Shown: positions 9,445-19,016 of the stretch, piece by piece
How the letters are laid out: the number at the start of each line of letters is the position of its first letter
Position numbering within the stretch: the first letter of the stretch is position 1
Assembly: GCA_050313295.1 (NCBI GenBank)
Contig: JBNPLD010000002.1
Source: S5-A14a sp022766365
GTDB taxonomy: Bacteria; Bacillota; Clostridia; Peptostreptococcales; Anaerovoracaceae
Length of the DNA stretch: 64,000 nt
Strand: one strand, 5' to 3'
The notes under the pieces: generated by a model
Databases searched by the model: none
What the model was told of the DNA's origin: nothing
Seen by the model: the letters and a program-made list of their open reading frames with translations, nothing else
Made by a program: the position numbers and the translations under genes

Positions 9445-11037
9445 ATGGAAAAACCGGAACTCAGAGAATTTTTAAAAAACCATGCGGGAAGAAAACCCAT
9501 ATCGTTTCATATGCCGGGACATAAGAATGGGGAACTCTTCAAGAGAATTGGAATCCCTATGGAGGAGGTCGTTCGACCGGACTATGATATAACAGAGATT
9601 TCAGGCGCCGATAATCTTTTCATGCCTGAGGAAGCACTCAGACATACCATGGATAAATACAAAGTGCTCTATGAGAGCAGGGAAAGTTTTTTGCTGATAA
9701 ATGGATCCAGTGCCGGCATTTTGGCAGGAATTCTGGCATCTGTTCCGATTGGAGGAAAAATAATCGTTGCAAGAAACTGTCACAAGTCAGTCTTTAACGC
9801 TCTGGAATTGGGACAACTTCAGCCTATATACGTATGTCCTGAAAAAACAAGGGATTACGATATTTCAGGACAGGTGACTGTAGATTCTGTGAGAAGGGCA
9901 TTTGAAGAACACCCTGATGCGAGAGCCATCGTTCTGGCAAGCCCGAACTATTATGGAATCACCAGTAATATAGGTGAAATTGCAGGGATTGCACATGAAA
10001 ACGAAGCATGCGTTATAGTCGATGAAGCCCACGGAGCACATCTTAAATTCATGGCTCCGGACAAGGCGGCAGAGAATCAGGGAGCAGATATTGTAGTGGT
10101 GAGCACACATAAGACCTTGGGGTCTTTCACTCAAAGCGGGATTTTGAATGTTTATGGGAATAGGGTAAATATACCGAAACTTGCTTCAAAACTTGAACTT
10201 ATACAGAGCACATCACCATCTTATCTTTTGATGAATTCATTGGATTTAAATGCAGATATCATCAAAGAGCATGGAAAAGAGCTTTTTAAAGAATGGAGAA
10301 GCTGCCTCGATGATTTTGCAAGAACGGCAATCTGGATTAAAGGGTTTATGTTCATGATGGATGACAGTCTTGATGATACAAAGATTAATCTTGACGGGAC
10401 TTTTTTAGGCCTTGATGGGCAGAGACTATCCAAGGAACTGGAAGAGAGAGGTATTTTGACGGAGCTTTATGACGGACCTATATGCATGTGTATGACAGGA
10501 ATAGGAAATGGGCGAAATGATTACATGAAGCTGCTGTCTGCGCTTCAGGATATTTCCGGCGTTTATATTGATGCTGCGTTGGATAGAGAGCATGCCGCCG
10601 AGGAGAAGAAAGCAAAAGAAGGAGAAGAAATTTCCTATATAGCGCAAGCTGCTTTGGTTGCTATCGAACACGATGATAAGAACGCTCTGGATGAAATAGA
10701 AAGGCAATTGACGGTTTTGTTTGGAGAAGAAGAGGAGGATGAGACGCCATTTGATATTATGCCTTGGGGCAAGCTCATGCCCGCCTATGAGTTGGATTGG
10801 GAAATGCTTTCAGGCAGTGAAGAGGAGTTAGTTGATCTAAATGAGGCAGGCGACAGAGTAGCAGCTTCCGTTTTAGCCCCATACCCTCCGGGGGTGCCTC
10901 TTGTTGCCATAGGAGAGAGAATAAGCAGGGATATGGCAGAGTTTTTATCTGAACTTCGGGCGAATGGCAGGAAGATAGCGGGACTCAGGGAAGATGATAA
11001 GGTGATGGTTTACGTTAAACCTAAAAAGATTGAATAG
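9445..11037 (+). CDS. Orn/Lys/Arg decarboxylase, PLP fold type I (SpeA/YaaO-like)
   Basis: 530 aa. Decarboxylates a basic amino acid to a di- or polyamine precursor. The N-terminus carries SFHMPGHKNG, the signature of this family, then VDEAHGAHLKF with the PLP-binding Asp, and STHKTLGSFTQ with the PLP Lys. The C-terminal domain has the conserved APYPPGVPLVAIGE. It is the compact Gram-positive type without the N-terminal wing domain. Arginine, lysine or ornithine cannot be distinguished by eye. A polyamine transporter operon lies 20 kb downstream. Confidence 0.88.
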   Translation: MEKPELREFLKNHAGRKPISFHMPGHKNGELFKRIGIPMEEVVRPDYDITEISGADNLFMPEEALRHTMDKYKVLYESRESFLLINGSSAGILAGILASVPIGGKIIVARNCHKSVFNALELGQLQPIYVCPEKTRDYDISGQVTVDSVRRAFEEHPDARAIVLASPNYYGITSNIGEIAGIAHENEACVIVDEAHGAHLKFMAPDKAAENQGADIVVVSTHKTLGSFTQSGILNVYGNRVNIPKLASKLELIQSTSPSYLLMNSLDLNADIIKEHGKELFKEWRSCLDDFARTAIWIKGFMFMMDDSLDDTKINLDGTFLGLDGQRLSKELEERGILTELYDGPICMCMTGIGNGRNDYMKLLSALQDISGVYIDAALDREHAAEEKKAKEGEEISYIAQAALVAIEHDDKNALDEIERQLTVLFGEEEEDETPFDIMPWGKLMPAYELDWEMLSGSEEELVDLNEAGDRVAASVLAPYPPGVPLVAIGERISRDMAEFLSELRANGRKIAGLREDDKVMVYVKPKKIE

Positions 11038-11051
11038 ATAAAAAATGAAAA

Positions 11052-11891
11052 ATGAAAAATGAATATAAAATAGGGGAGGTTGCTGAGTGCTTCGGGATCA
11101 GTCGCGATACCCTTAGACATTACGACAAACTTGGTATTTTGTCACCGCCTCAGAACAATGAAAATGGATATCGTATATATAGCCGTGCGGATTTTCTCTG
11201 CATGGCATATATTCGTGACCTCCGTGAAGCGGGCGTATCATTAAAAGATATTGCTATGTTGATGAAAGACGGTTCTGTTGAAAAAGCTGAAGCTATTATG
11301 CAGGTTAGGCAGGCTCAGATCGATAAACAGATATCAAAGCTGGAATATATGTGGGGAGTGATTGAAGATTATAAGCTAAGCTATAGGAACATAATTGCCG
11401 CTTTGGATGAACCGCAAATAATTCAATCCCCACAGTTTGTTTTTCTTGAAATTACCGATGATGTGAAAGCCTTAATGGAGGCAAGTCAGGCGTTTAAAAG
11501 ACTTGACAGGTTGGCCGTGCCGAGGCTTACTTTTATACATGGTATGCAATACCTTTCTGATCCAAATTATGAGTCTCTGTTTCTTAGGGAGGAAAAGCGC
11601 GATAAAATGCTAAAATGGGCGTTATCATTGGTTGATGATAAGAATTATACGAAAAGAGAGATATTTTCTGAGATACCATTTAAGGTAATTGAGTCGAGTT
11701 TGTCTTTACATGCTTTCATTGAGACTGAGGCAAATAATGATTATTCGGGAGTTCTAAAGCTTATTGAGTATATAGATGAATCAGGTCATGAGATATCAGG
11801 TGATCTTATTTTTCGGGCGGTTGCCTTTAGAAACTTGAGTAAGCAAGATACGGATTATTATGAAGTGTGGATACCGCTTAAGAATAAATAA
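11052..11891 (+). CDS. MerR-family transcriptional regulator with large effector domain
   Basis: 279 aa. Residues 5-75 are a MerR winged helix (YKIGEVAECFGISRDTLRHYDKLG...YRIYS), followed by a coiled-coil dimer helix and a roughly 150-residue C-terminal domain typical of multidrug- or small-ligand-sensing members. It begins 14 bases after the decarboxylase, within a repeat of ATGAAAA units and without a clear ribosome binding site, so it is probably read from the decarboxylase transcript. Its target could be either neighbour. Confidence 0.85.
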   Translation: MKNEYKIGEVAECFGISRDTLRHYDKLGILSPPQNNENGYRIYSRADFLCMAYIRDLREAGVSLKDIAMLMKDGSVEKAEAIMQVRQAQIDKQISKLEYMWGVIEDYKLSYRNIIAALDEPQIIQSPQFVFLEITDDVKALMEASQAFKRLDRLAVPRLTFIHGMQYLSDPNYESLFLREEKRDKMLKWALSLVDDKNYTKREIFSEIPFKVIESSLSLHAFIETEANNDYSGVLKLIEYIDESGHEISGDLIFRAVAFRNLSKQDTDYYEVWIPLKNK

Positions 11892-11919
11892 AAATAAAAA
11901 TTAAAATATATAATTTAAC

Positions 11920-11958
11920 TATAGACCTTGGAACCATTCCATGGTCTATAATTTTTTT
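11920..11958 (+). terminator. Rho-independent terminator after the MerR gene
   Basis: Stem TATAGACC/GGTCTATA with an inner TGGAA/TTCCA helix, followed by ATTTTTTT. It separates the decarboxylase-MerR unit from the carrier gene starting at 11994. Confidence 0.85.
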
Positions 11959-11993
11959 ATAAGGAGATTTAAGAGTGAAGAGAGGAGGAAGTC

Positions 11994-13434
11994 ATGGGGA
12001 AAGACAATGAAATTATCAACAACGAAGTTAAAGTTAGGAAGAAGAAATCCAGAGAAGTACCACATATTTTAATTATTTTAGGAATAATTATTGTGATCGC
12101 AACAATAATGACATGGATTGTGCCGGCAGGCTCTTACGATCGTTACTTGGATGAAGCATCCGGGAAAGAACTAATCGATCCAAAAAGTTTTCACAGGGTG
12201 GCACAGACACCGGTAAACCCATTTGACATGTTTGTTAACGTGGAAAAAGGTTTAATTGAGGCAGCTAACATTACTTTTCTAATCTTCGCTGCTTTCGCAA
12301 GCCTTTATTTGTTACAGAAAACAGGTGCTGTTGATGCGGCCATTGCAGCCATGGTTAGAAAAACACAGAAGAACCCTAAGATGGCAAAGGTATTTATAGT
12401 AGTGGTTATGGTTGTTCTTTCGGTCTGGGGCAGCACGGGTACGATGTCATATGAGGAGATAATTGCATTCATACCAATTTTTGTTTCTGTTTCAATAGCA
12501 TTGGGATATGATCCAATGGTCGGAGTGGGAATGTCAGTTGTTCCGGTAGGTGTCGGTTTTGCATCTGCAACTGTAAATCCTTTTACGATAGGGGTTGCAC
12601 AAACTATTGCAGAAATCCCTATTTTTTCAGGACTCGGCTTCCGAATTGTTATTCTTGCGGTAATGACTGCAATTACCATAACCTATGTTTTGGTGTATGC
12701 AGAACAAAGTAAAGAAGCATCCGGAAAAATCATTTATGTACGGCATAGATATGTCCCACCTGGAAGTTAATGGCCAACAACTTAACACTGAGATGACAAC
12801 GGCTAGGAAATTGACTTTAATAGTGTTGCTTTTAACTGTATGTGTTATGGGCTGGGGGCTGTTGACACAAGGATGGTATATAAACGAAGTTGCAGGATTA
12901 TTTATGATTTTAGCTGTTGTAGTCGGAATAATTAATAAGTGGACACCGAATAAAATCGCTAAAACATATGTAGAGGGTCTGGCAAACGGAGTTATGGCAG
13001 CACTAATAGTTGGCTTTGCAAGAGCTATTCTCACTATATGTATCGCAGGAAACATCATCGATACTATTGTGCATGCTTGTGTAAGTATGATTGAAGGATT
13101 ATCCTTGTATTTGAGCGGCATTGCAATGCTTGTTTTTCAGACGGTTTTAAATTTCTTGATTCCATCCGGTTCAGGCCAGGCAGCTGTGTCGATGCCGATT
13201 ATGACACCTATAGCAGATATTATAGGTATGAACAGGCAAATTGCTGTGCTTATATTCCAGTTTGGTGATGGTCTATCGAACTTAATCATACCGACAGGAT
13301 TCATGGTTATAGCTTGTGTTATGGCTAAAATACCTCTTGGAAAGTATTACAAATGGATAATGCCACTGTTTTCAATATGCTTTTTGGCTCAAATTGGATT
13401 TGTCTTTCTGGCGATAGCAACCAATTATTCATAA
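11994..13434 (+). pseudogene. YfcC/DcuC-family carrier broken by a +1 frameshift
   Basis: Two overlapping frames together encode one membrane carrier of about 480 aa. The first (from 11994, good AGGAGG site) covers the N-terminal helices with TWIVPAGSYDR and NPFTIGVAQTIAEIP and reaches TYVLVYAE at 12702-12704. The family then continues in the next frame as KVKKHPEKSFMYGIDM from 12706, running to LIPSGSGQAAVSMPI and the stop at 13434. One extra base around 12702-12708 explains the break. YfcC-type proteins carry amino acids, peptides or dicarboxylates. It may be a pseudogene, a recent phase variant or a sequencing error. The adjacent M20 hydrolase suggests an acyl-amino-acid or dipeptide substrate. 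Confidence 0.85.
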
Positions 13435-13454
13435 CACAACTGAGGAGGTATGAC

Positions 13455-14645
13455 GTGGACAAAGAGTTAAAGGATAAAATTCAGAAATCTGTCAACACAT
13501 ATAAAAACGAAACGGTGAGCAATAGGCGCTACATTCACATGCATCCTGAGATAGGCTTTGATACATCGGAAACGGAAAAGTTCATAAAGAATAAACTGGA
13601 AGAGTATGGGATAGAAATTATACCATCAAAAATAGGTGTTATAGGTAGAATAAATGGAGCAAGCGATAAGTATATAGCCCTTCGTTCAGACATAGATGCT
13701 TTACCGCTTCAAGAAGAAAACAAGGTGGAGTATGCGTCTAAATATCCTAACATAATGCACGCTTGCGGTCATGATGCCCACACTGCAACATTATTAACCG
13801 CAGCCAGGATAATAAAAGAGAATGCTGAGAGGTTAAGAACCGGCATTTTGTTGATTTTCCAACCGGCAGAGGAAGGTCCAAATCTTGGAGGAGCAAGACT
13901 TATTGTCAAAGAAATGGAGGAGTTAGGCATCATTAATCGGATAAAGTGTATGTTTGGTATTCATGTTTTTAATAACTATCCAATTGGAACAATAATGATA
14001 AGATATGGTGGAATGATGGCTTCAACTGATGAATTTGATATTGAAATAATAGGTCAGGCAGGTCATGCAGGTGAACCACAGAATACTGTGGATGCTATTT
14101 CAATACTTTGCAAGGTAGTTGGAGGTATAGAAACGTGGATGTCAAGAAGAATGAATCCCCTGGACCAAGGCATATGTTCAATAGGTATGGTAAAAGGCGG
14201 AAGTGCAAAAAATATTGTAGCTGAGACTGCAAGCGTATCCGGTACACTTAGATGTCTAAAAGATGATACGAGAGGAAAAATTATAGATGCCATAAGTAAT
14301 ATCGCAACGAATTTCGCTACAGCCTACGGGGCAACGGCTAGAGTAAATATCCTCCATGGTTTACCACCTTTAATGAATGATGATAAGGTTACCGCATATG
14401 CTGAAAAAATACTTAGGGAGAATCTTCCCGAGTATAAAATCGAGAAGATGGAAGAACCTGTAATGGGTGCAGAGGATTTCGCATTCTATGCACAAAAAAT
14501 TCCAAGCACATTCATACATGTGGGATCAGGGAATAAAATTAAGGGATTCACTCATCTTGCACATACACCTAAGTTCGATATTGATGAAGATGCAATGAAC
14601 GTGGGAGTAAATATATTCTGTAATTTGGTATTTGAATATAAATAA
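13455..14645 (+). CDS. M20-family amidohydrolase (N-acyl-amino acid or dipeptide hydrolase)
   Basis: About 396 aa. Start chosen at GTG 13455, five bases after GAGGAGGT; an in-frame extension upstream would overlap the carrier gene. Metal-binding motifs are HACGHDAHTA, PAEEGP and GAEDFAFY, and the lid domain carries GHAGEPQN. Members of this M20D group cleave acyl or IAA-type conjugates, hippurate or aminobenzoyl-glutamate. It is coupled to the broken YfcC carrier 20 bases upstream, which suggests uptake followed by hydrolysis of an amino-acid conjugate. Confidence 0.88.
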   Translation: MDKELKDKIQKSVNTYKNETVSNRRYIHMHPEIGFDTSETEKFIKNKLEEYGIEIIPSKIGVIGRINGASDKYIALRSDIDALPLQEENKVEYASKYPNIMHACGHDAHTATLLTAARIIKENAERLRTGILLIFQPAEEGPNLGGARLIVKEMEELGIINRIKCMFGIHVFNNYPIGTIMIRYGGMMASTDEFDIEIIGQAGHAGEPQNTVDAISILCKVVGGIETWMSRRMNPLDQGICSIGMVKGGSAKNIVAETASVSGTLRCLKDDTRGKIIDAISNIATNFATAYGATARVNILHGLPPLMNDDKVTAYAEKILRENLPEYKIEKMEEPVMGAEDFAFYAQKIPSTFIHVGSGNKIKGFTHLAHTPKFDIDEDAMNVGVNIFCNLVFEYK

Positions 14646-14656
14646 ACAAAAAGTTG

Positions 14657-14700
14657 TCGCTTTCCGATTTATGCATACTAATCCGGAGGGCGATATTTTT
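14657..14700 (+). terminator. Terminator-like hairpin after the M20 gene
   Basis: TCGCTTTCCG (14657-14666) pairs with CGGAGGGCGA (14684-14693) with two G-T pairs, followed by TATTTTT. It isolates the serine dehydratase operon from upstream transcription. Confidence 0.65.
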
Positions 14701-14711
14701 GTGTAAAATAT

Positions 14712-14740
14712 TTGACTAGGTAAGATAATAAACATATAAT
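14712..14740 (+). promoter_or_regulatory. Sigma-70 type promoter of the serine dehydratase operon
   Basis: TTGACT (14712-14717), 17-base spacer, TATAAT (14735-14740). Expected transcript start near 14747, about 43 bases before sdaAB. Confidence 0.8.
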
Positions 14741-14789
14741 CTCAATGTAGGATATAGATAATAACAATAAGGAATAGATAGGGAAACCA

Positions 14790-15455
14790 ATGGAATTAAG
14801 TGCATTTGAAATTTTAGGACCCATAATGGTAGGACCGTCAAGTTCCCATACCGCAGGAGCTTGCCGGATTGCAAAGGTGGCGAAAAGCATAGCAAAAGAA
14901 AATTTTACGAGAGTGGAATTTCAGCTTCACGGGTCATTTGCATACACGTATAAGGGACACGGTACAGATAGAGCATTACTCGGTGGGATTCTGGGATTTG
15001 CAACAGATGATTCAAGAATTCAGGATGCTTTTAAACTTGCCGATGAAGACGGCCTTCATTATGAGTTTACCAAAATCGATTTAGGAGATAAATTTCATCC
15101 CAACACCGTAAAAATAATATTTTACTATGGGGACGGAAGCAAAGAATATGTAATCGGGTCTTCAATAGGTGGCGGCACAATGGTGATTGTCAATATCAAC
15201 GGCATGGATGTCCGGTTTCGTGGTATACATCCGACTTTACTTCTCCAGTATCAGGAACAAAAGGGAGTAGTGGCATATGTTGCAGGTATTTTGAGCGGAA
15301 ATGGTTACAATATTGAGAGCATAAATACTGTTAAGGATCCCCTTTCAGATATTGTAACTCTGACAATTGAGGTAGGAAACAGCATTTCCGACTACGTTAA
15401 GGGTGCAATAATGGGTGCCCAGATGTTTGTTACAGCAAAATATGTCGAAATCTGA
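14790..15455 (+). CDS. sdaAB: L-serine dehydratase, beta subunit
   Basis: 221 aa. One half of the two-subunit, oxygen-sensitive iron-sulfur L-serine deaminase that yields pyruvate and ammonia. The N-terminal GPIMVGPSSSHTAGACR segment is the family signature, and residues 145-221 form an ACT domain (GVVAYVAGILSGNGYNI) likely to bind serine. It precedes the alpha subunit by 30 bases. Confidence 0.93.
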   Translation: MELSAFEILGPIMVGPSSSHTAGACRIAKVAKSIAKENFTRVEFQLHGSFAYTYKGHGTDRALLGGILGFATDDSRIQDAFKLADEDGLHYEFTKIDLGDKFHPNTVKIIFYYGDGSKEYVIGSSIGGGTMVIVNINGMDVRFRGIHPTLLLQYQEQKGVVAYVAGILSGNGYNIESINTVKDPLSDIVTLTIEVGNSISDYVKGAIMGAQMFVTAKYVEI

Positions 15456-15485
15456 AATCATAAAAGGAGCGAAGAGGGAAAGCAA

Positions 15486-16373
15486 ATGTTGAATACAGAA
15501 AAGGAAATAATAGAAATCTGTCAGGCTGAGAATAAGACAATCGCTGACCTTGTGATGGAAGAAGAAATAGCTGCTGCAAGGGGGAAGAAAACTGAGGAAA
15601 CCATCAGGAAGTATCTCAAGGAAACTCTCAATGTCATGGAAAATTCTGCAAGGGCGAATCTGAACAGAGTTACGGACAGCAAGTTTAGTATGATTGATGG
15701 ATTTGCGAAGGCAGCAAATGAGGCGAGCCAAAGAGAGGGCGGAGATGAACCGATGGCAGGCAGTTTTATTATGAAGGCAATGGCGATGGCGTTTTCTACA
15801 AGCGAAGTAAACTGTGCTATGGGTAAAATCGTTGCAGCACCCACTGCCGGATCTTCAGGAATTTTGCCGGCGGCTATTATGGCAGCGAAAGATAAGTACA
15901 GACTTGACGAAAAAACTCTTGAAGACGGGCTTCTTACTGCCATAGCTATAGGTAAGATTATCGCAAAATATTCAACTTTCGCAGGTGCTGAAGGAGGTTG
16001 TCAGGCGGAGTGCGGTTCTGCGGCAGCTATGGCAGCGGCAGCCATTACAGCCATGAGAGGGGGAAGTGCCTCTGAGGCATTAACTGCAGCAAGCATATCT
16101 TTTGTGAATGTAATGGGATTGGTTTGTGATCCGATAGCGGGTCTTGTTCAATATCCATGCACATTCCGCAATGCCTCAGGTGTGGTGAATGCTATAACGT
16201 CGGCGGATTTGGCAATGGCGGGAGTAAAATCAATCGTTCCGCTTGATGAGGTGGTGCAGGCGATGAAGGAAGTGGGAGATGCCCTCGAGCCTGAGTTTAG
16301 AGAAACCGGGCTTGGAGGACTGGCAGGAACTGCAACAGGCAATCGCATAAGGAAAGAGTTTCTTGGAGAATGA
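15486..16373 (+). CDS. sdaAA: L-serine dehydratase, alpha subunit
   Basis: 295 aa catalytic partner of sdaAB, binding a [4Fe-4S] cluster. Motifs are APTAGSSGILPAA, GAEGGCQAECGSAAAMAA and MGLVCDPIAGLVQYPC, which hold the conserved cysteines. The ribosome site is AAGGAGCGAAGAGGG. Serine fermentation to pyruvate fits the amino-acid-using anaerobe suggested by the rest of the window. Confidence 0.94.
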   Translation: MLNTEKEIIEICQAENKTIADLVMEEEIAAARGKKTEETIRKYLKETLNVMENSARANLNRVTDSKFSMIDGFAKAANEASQREGGDEPMAGSFIMKAMAMAFSTSEVNCAMGKIVAAPTAGSSGILPAAIMAAKDKYRLDEKTLEDGLLTAIAIGKIIAKYSTFAGAEGGCQAECGSAAAMAAAAITAMRGGSASEALTAASISFVNVMGLVCDPIAGLVQYPCTFRNASGVVNAITSADLAMAGVKSIVPLDEVVQAMKEVGDALEPEFRETGLGGLAGTATGNRIRKEFLGE

Positions 16374-16420
16374 AATTAAAGAGAATGTAAAAAGAGAAAC
16401 TGTATTTAAAATAGGGTATC

Positions 16421-17149
16421 ATGATTAAGAAAAGCATTTATTATGAACGGCTGATGGAGTTGCAAGACCTGAAATATAGGAGTTTCCAGAGCAAATTAAT
16501 ACCGACGGTTGATTTGGAAAGAGTAATCGGAGTTAGGACTCCCGAACTGAGGAAGTTGGCAAAGGAGCTATACAGGGATAAAGAATACGGGGCGTTTCTG
16601 GGAGATCTGCCCCATTACTTTTATGATGAGAATCAACTTCATGCAATGCTTATCAACGAAACAGATAATTTTACAGAAGCGTTGCGCCGGGTTGATATTT
16701 TTCTCCCCTTTGTGGATAATTGGGCGACTTGCGATCAGATGAGACCAAAGGTGTTCAGGGAATCTGTCTCCAACGGCAAATTTATAAAACAAATAAAAAA
16801 ATGGCTGGAATCCGGCCATGAATATACCAAGCGCTATGGAATTGGTTGCCTGATGCAATACTTTCTTGATGATAATTTTTCTACTGAATATATCAAAATG
16901 GTGGCAGCGGTAAAATCAGACGAATACTATTTGAAAATGATGATTGCGTGGTATTTTGCCACTGCGTTAGCTTTCAGATGGGACGAAACCCTCCCATATC
17001 TGACAAATGGTATGCTGTCGGATTGGGTGAAGCGAAAAGCTGTTCAGAAGGCAATTGAAAGCTATAGAATAAGCCGAGAGAAAAAAGAAATCCTCAAAGG
17101 TATCCGAAGTACAATTCCAAATTCGCGGACTATCTTATCAAATCGTTGA
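16421..17149 (+). CDS. DNA alkylation repair protein, AlkD-like
   Basis: 242 aa, all-helical HEAT-repeat protein. MIKKSIYYERLMELQDLKY, VRTPELRKLAKEL, DNWATCDQMRPK and the paired Trp/Asp positions in MMIAWYFATAL match the AlkD family, which excises N3- and N7-alkyl purines without base flipping. It starts 47 bases after sdaAA with a weak ribosome site. Its 3' end overlaps the convergent ArsR gene by 20 bases. Confidence 0.82.
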   Translation: MIKKSIYYERLMELQDLKYRSFQSKLIPTVDLERVIGVRTPELRKLAKELYRDKEYGAFLGDLPHYFYDENQLHAMLINETDNFTEALRRVDIFLPFVDNWATCDQMRPKVFRESVSNGKFIKQIKKWLESGHEYTKRYGIGCLMQYFLDDNFSTEYIKMVAAVKSDEYYLKMMIAWYFATALAFRWDETLPYLTNGMLSDWVKRKAVQKAIESYRISREKKEILKGIRSTIPNSRTILSNR

Positions 17150-17495
17150 AACAATCCATCTTGAAAACTGTGTCAATGATTTTGTGAACTTCACATGCCT
17201 TTTCGTTGTCAGCGAGGGTGTAGTATACCTCTTTACCTCTCTTGGTGCTCTCAAGAATGCCGGCATTTTTCAAAAGCTTAAGATGATGAGATACCGCAGG
17301 AGATGACATATCCACAGCAGCAGCTATATTTGCAACACAATCCTCTGTATGACATAGAAGCCATAGGATGCGAACGCGGCTGTTATCCGAAAGTATAGAG
17401 AAAAGATCCGCAGACATTTCAAAAATCTTAGGATCCGGCATTATATCTATCAACTCTTCGGTTTTTTTGTTATGAATATGTGGTAACTTTCCCAT
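17130..17495 (-). CDS. ArsR/SmtB-family metal-responsive repressor
   Basis: 121 aa winged helix protein. The recognition segment is AAAVDMSSPAVSHHLKLLKNAGIL. The alpha-3 region has CHTEDC, similar to the ELCVCDL metal site of ArsR/SmtB sensors, and the N-terminus is His-rich (LPHIHNK). It is divergent from rnfC, and the 207-base intergenic region has an inverted repeat GCAAC-AC-GTTGC near 17547. Metal identity and targets are unknown; control of the rnf operon is possible but unproven. Confidence 0.82.
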   Translation of the reverse strand: MGKLPHIHNKKTEELIDIMPDPKIFEMSADLFSILSDNSRVRILWLLCHTEDCVANIAAAVDMSSPAVSHHLKLLKNAGILESTKRGKEVYYTLADNEKACEVHKIIDTVFKMDCFNDLIR

Positions 17496-17702
17496 TTTTC
17501 AACCTTTCTAACACAATACAATTTCTGTAGCTACCTTACTTAAACTGCAACACGTTGCTAACTGATTCAATTATGACTCTAATTATACCCCATTTTTTAT
17601 AATTTGAACATAGTTTTTAAAAAATAATGATTTTTGTAGGGATGTGGTGTATAATGTGCTATGTATGATTATGTCAATTTATAAGAAAGGAAGGTTGCAG
17701 AA

Positions 17703-19016
17703 ATGAGTTCAAATGCAAAGCATTTGCACAGCATCGATGCGGGACATTTTAAGAATACGTCCAAATGTCAGACTGAGGTTATGCCGATTCCTGACATAGT
17801 GAAAATTTCAATGTCACAGCACATCGGTGCACCATGTAAACCCCTTGTTGCTAAAGGCGATACAGTTAAGGTGGGCCAGAAGATAGGAGATACTGACGCG
17901 TTTGTCAGTGCACCGATTCACTCAAGTGTTTCGGGAACGGTGAAGGCTATCGAGACCCAAAGGTCAGCCGTTGGCGGCAATGATACCCTCGTGGTAATCG
18001 AAACAGACAAGAAGCAAGAACTATCTGAAGATATTAAGGTTCCTGAAGTTTCTGATCTGGCAGGTTTTGTGCACGCTATTAGAGAGAGTGGTCTTGTTGG
18101 TCTTGGAGGAGCATCGTTTCCTACACACATTAAGTTCAATCCTAAGAATATAGATGAGGTTGATACTTTGATTGTTAACGCTGCAGAGTGTGAGCCTTTT
18201 ATCACATCTGACCACAGGCTGATGCTTGAGGATACACAGGACATCATTGACGGAATGATTCTTGTAATGAAGTATCTCAATCTGAGTAAAGGTTTCATCG
18301 GGATAGAGGATAACAAGCCTGATGCTATAGCTAAACTGGATGAGATGCTTAAAGCCCGGGGGCACGACAACATTAAGACATTCCCTCTTCCTGCAAGATA
18401 CCCAAAGGGTGCTGAACGTGTTATGATTTATGAAATTACAGGTAAGCACATGGCTGCAGGGGTTCTGCCCGCAGCACTGGGAGTTATATTGTCTAATGTG
18501 ACATCGATTGCCTTTGTCGGACAGTATTTCAGAAATGGTATTCCTCTTGTTAATAAGAGAATGACTGTCGATGGAGATGCGGTTACAACTCCTAAGAACG
18601 TCCTTGCTCCAATAGGAACAATTATCGCAGATGTTATGGAATTCTGCGGAGGATATAAGAATCCGCCTAAGAAGATTCTAATGGGTGGACCTATGATGGG
18701 AAGAGCAATATTCTCGGATCAGATGCCTATTGTTAAGAACAACAACGCAATTTTGGCATTTTCTAAGAAAAAGGCTGTCATTCCGGAGGAAACCGCATGT
18801 ATCAATTGCGGAAGATGCCATGAGGCATGTCCGTTCGGTCTGATACCTACAGCTCTTGCTGATGCATATGAAGCAAGAGATGCCGAGAAACTCCAAGACT
18901 TGGAAGTTATGCAGTGTATGGAATGCGGAAGCTGTTCATTCGTATGTCCTGCGAGAAGACCTCTCGGCTTCATGAATAAGTTGGGTAAGGGTGTAGTAAA
19001 GGAGGCCGGATTATAA
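17703..19016 (+). CDS. rnfC: Rnf complex subunit C
   Basis: 437 aa peripheral subunit of the ferredoxin:NAD oxidoreductase that pumps sodium ions or protons. It contains the NADH/FMN-binding region (GLVGLGGASFPTHIK) and two [4Fe-4S] sites, CINCGRCHEACP and CMECGSCSFVCPARRP, near the C-terminus. First gene of rnfCDGEAB. A TATAAT at 17650-17655 with weak -35 and an AGAAAGGAAGG site precede it. Confidence 0.95.
   Translation: MSSNAKHLHSIDAGHFKNTSKCQTEVMPIPDIVKISMSQHIGAPCKPLVAKGDTVKVGQKIGDTDAFVSAPIHSSVSGTVKAIETQRSAVGGNDTLVVIETDKKQELSEDIKVPEVSDLAGFVHAIRESGLVGLGGASFPTHIKFNPKNIDEVDTLIVNAAECEPFITSDHRLMLEDTQDIIDGMILVMKYLNLSKGFIGIEDNKPDAIAKLDEMLKARGHDNIKTFPLPARYPKGAERVMIYEITGKHMAAGVLPAALGVILSNVTSIAFVGQYFRNGIPLVNKRMTVDGDAVTTPKNVLAPIGTIIADVMEFCGGYKNPPKKILMGGPMMGRAIFSDQMPIVKNNNAILAFSKKKAVIPEETACINCGRCHEACPFGLIPTALADAYEARDAEKLQDLEVMQCMECGSCSFVCPARRPLGFMNKLGKGVVKEAGL

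Noticed and set aside
12685..13434. A separate 249-residue membrane protein gene
   Set aside because: It is the C-terminal half of the YfcC-type carrier in a shifted frame, without its own ribosome site.
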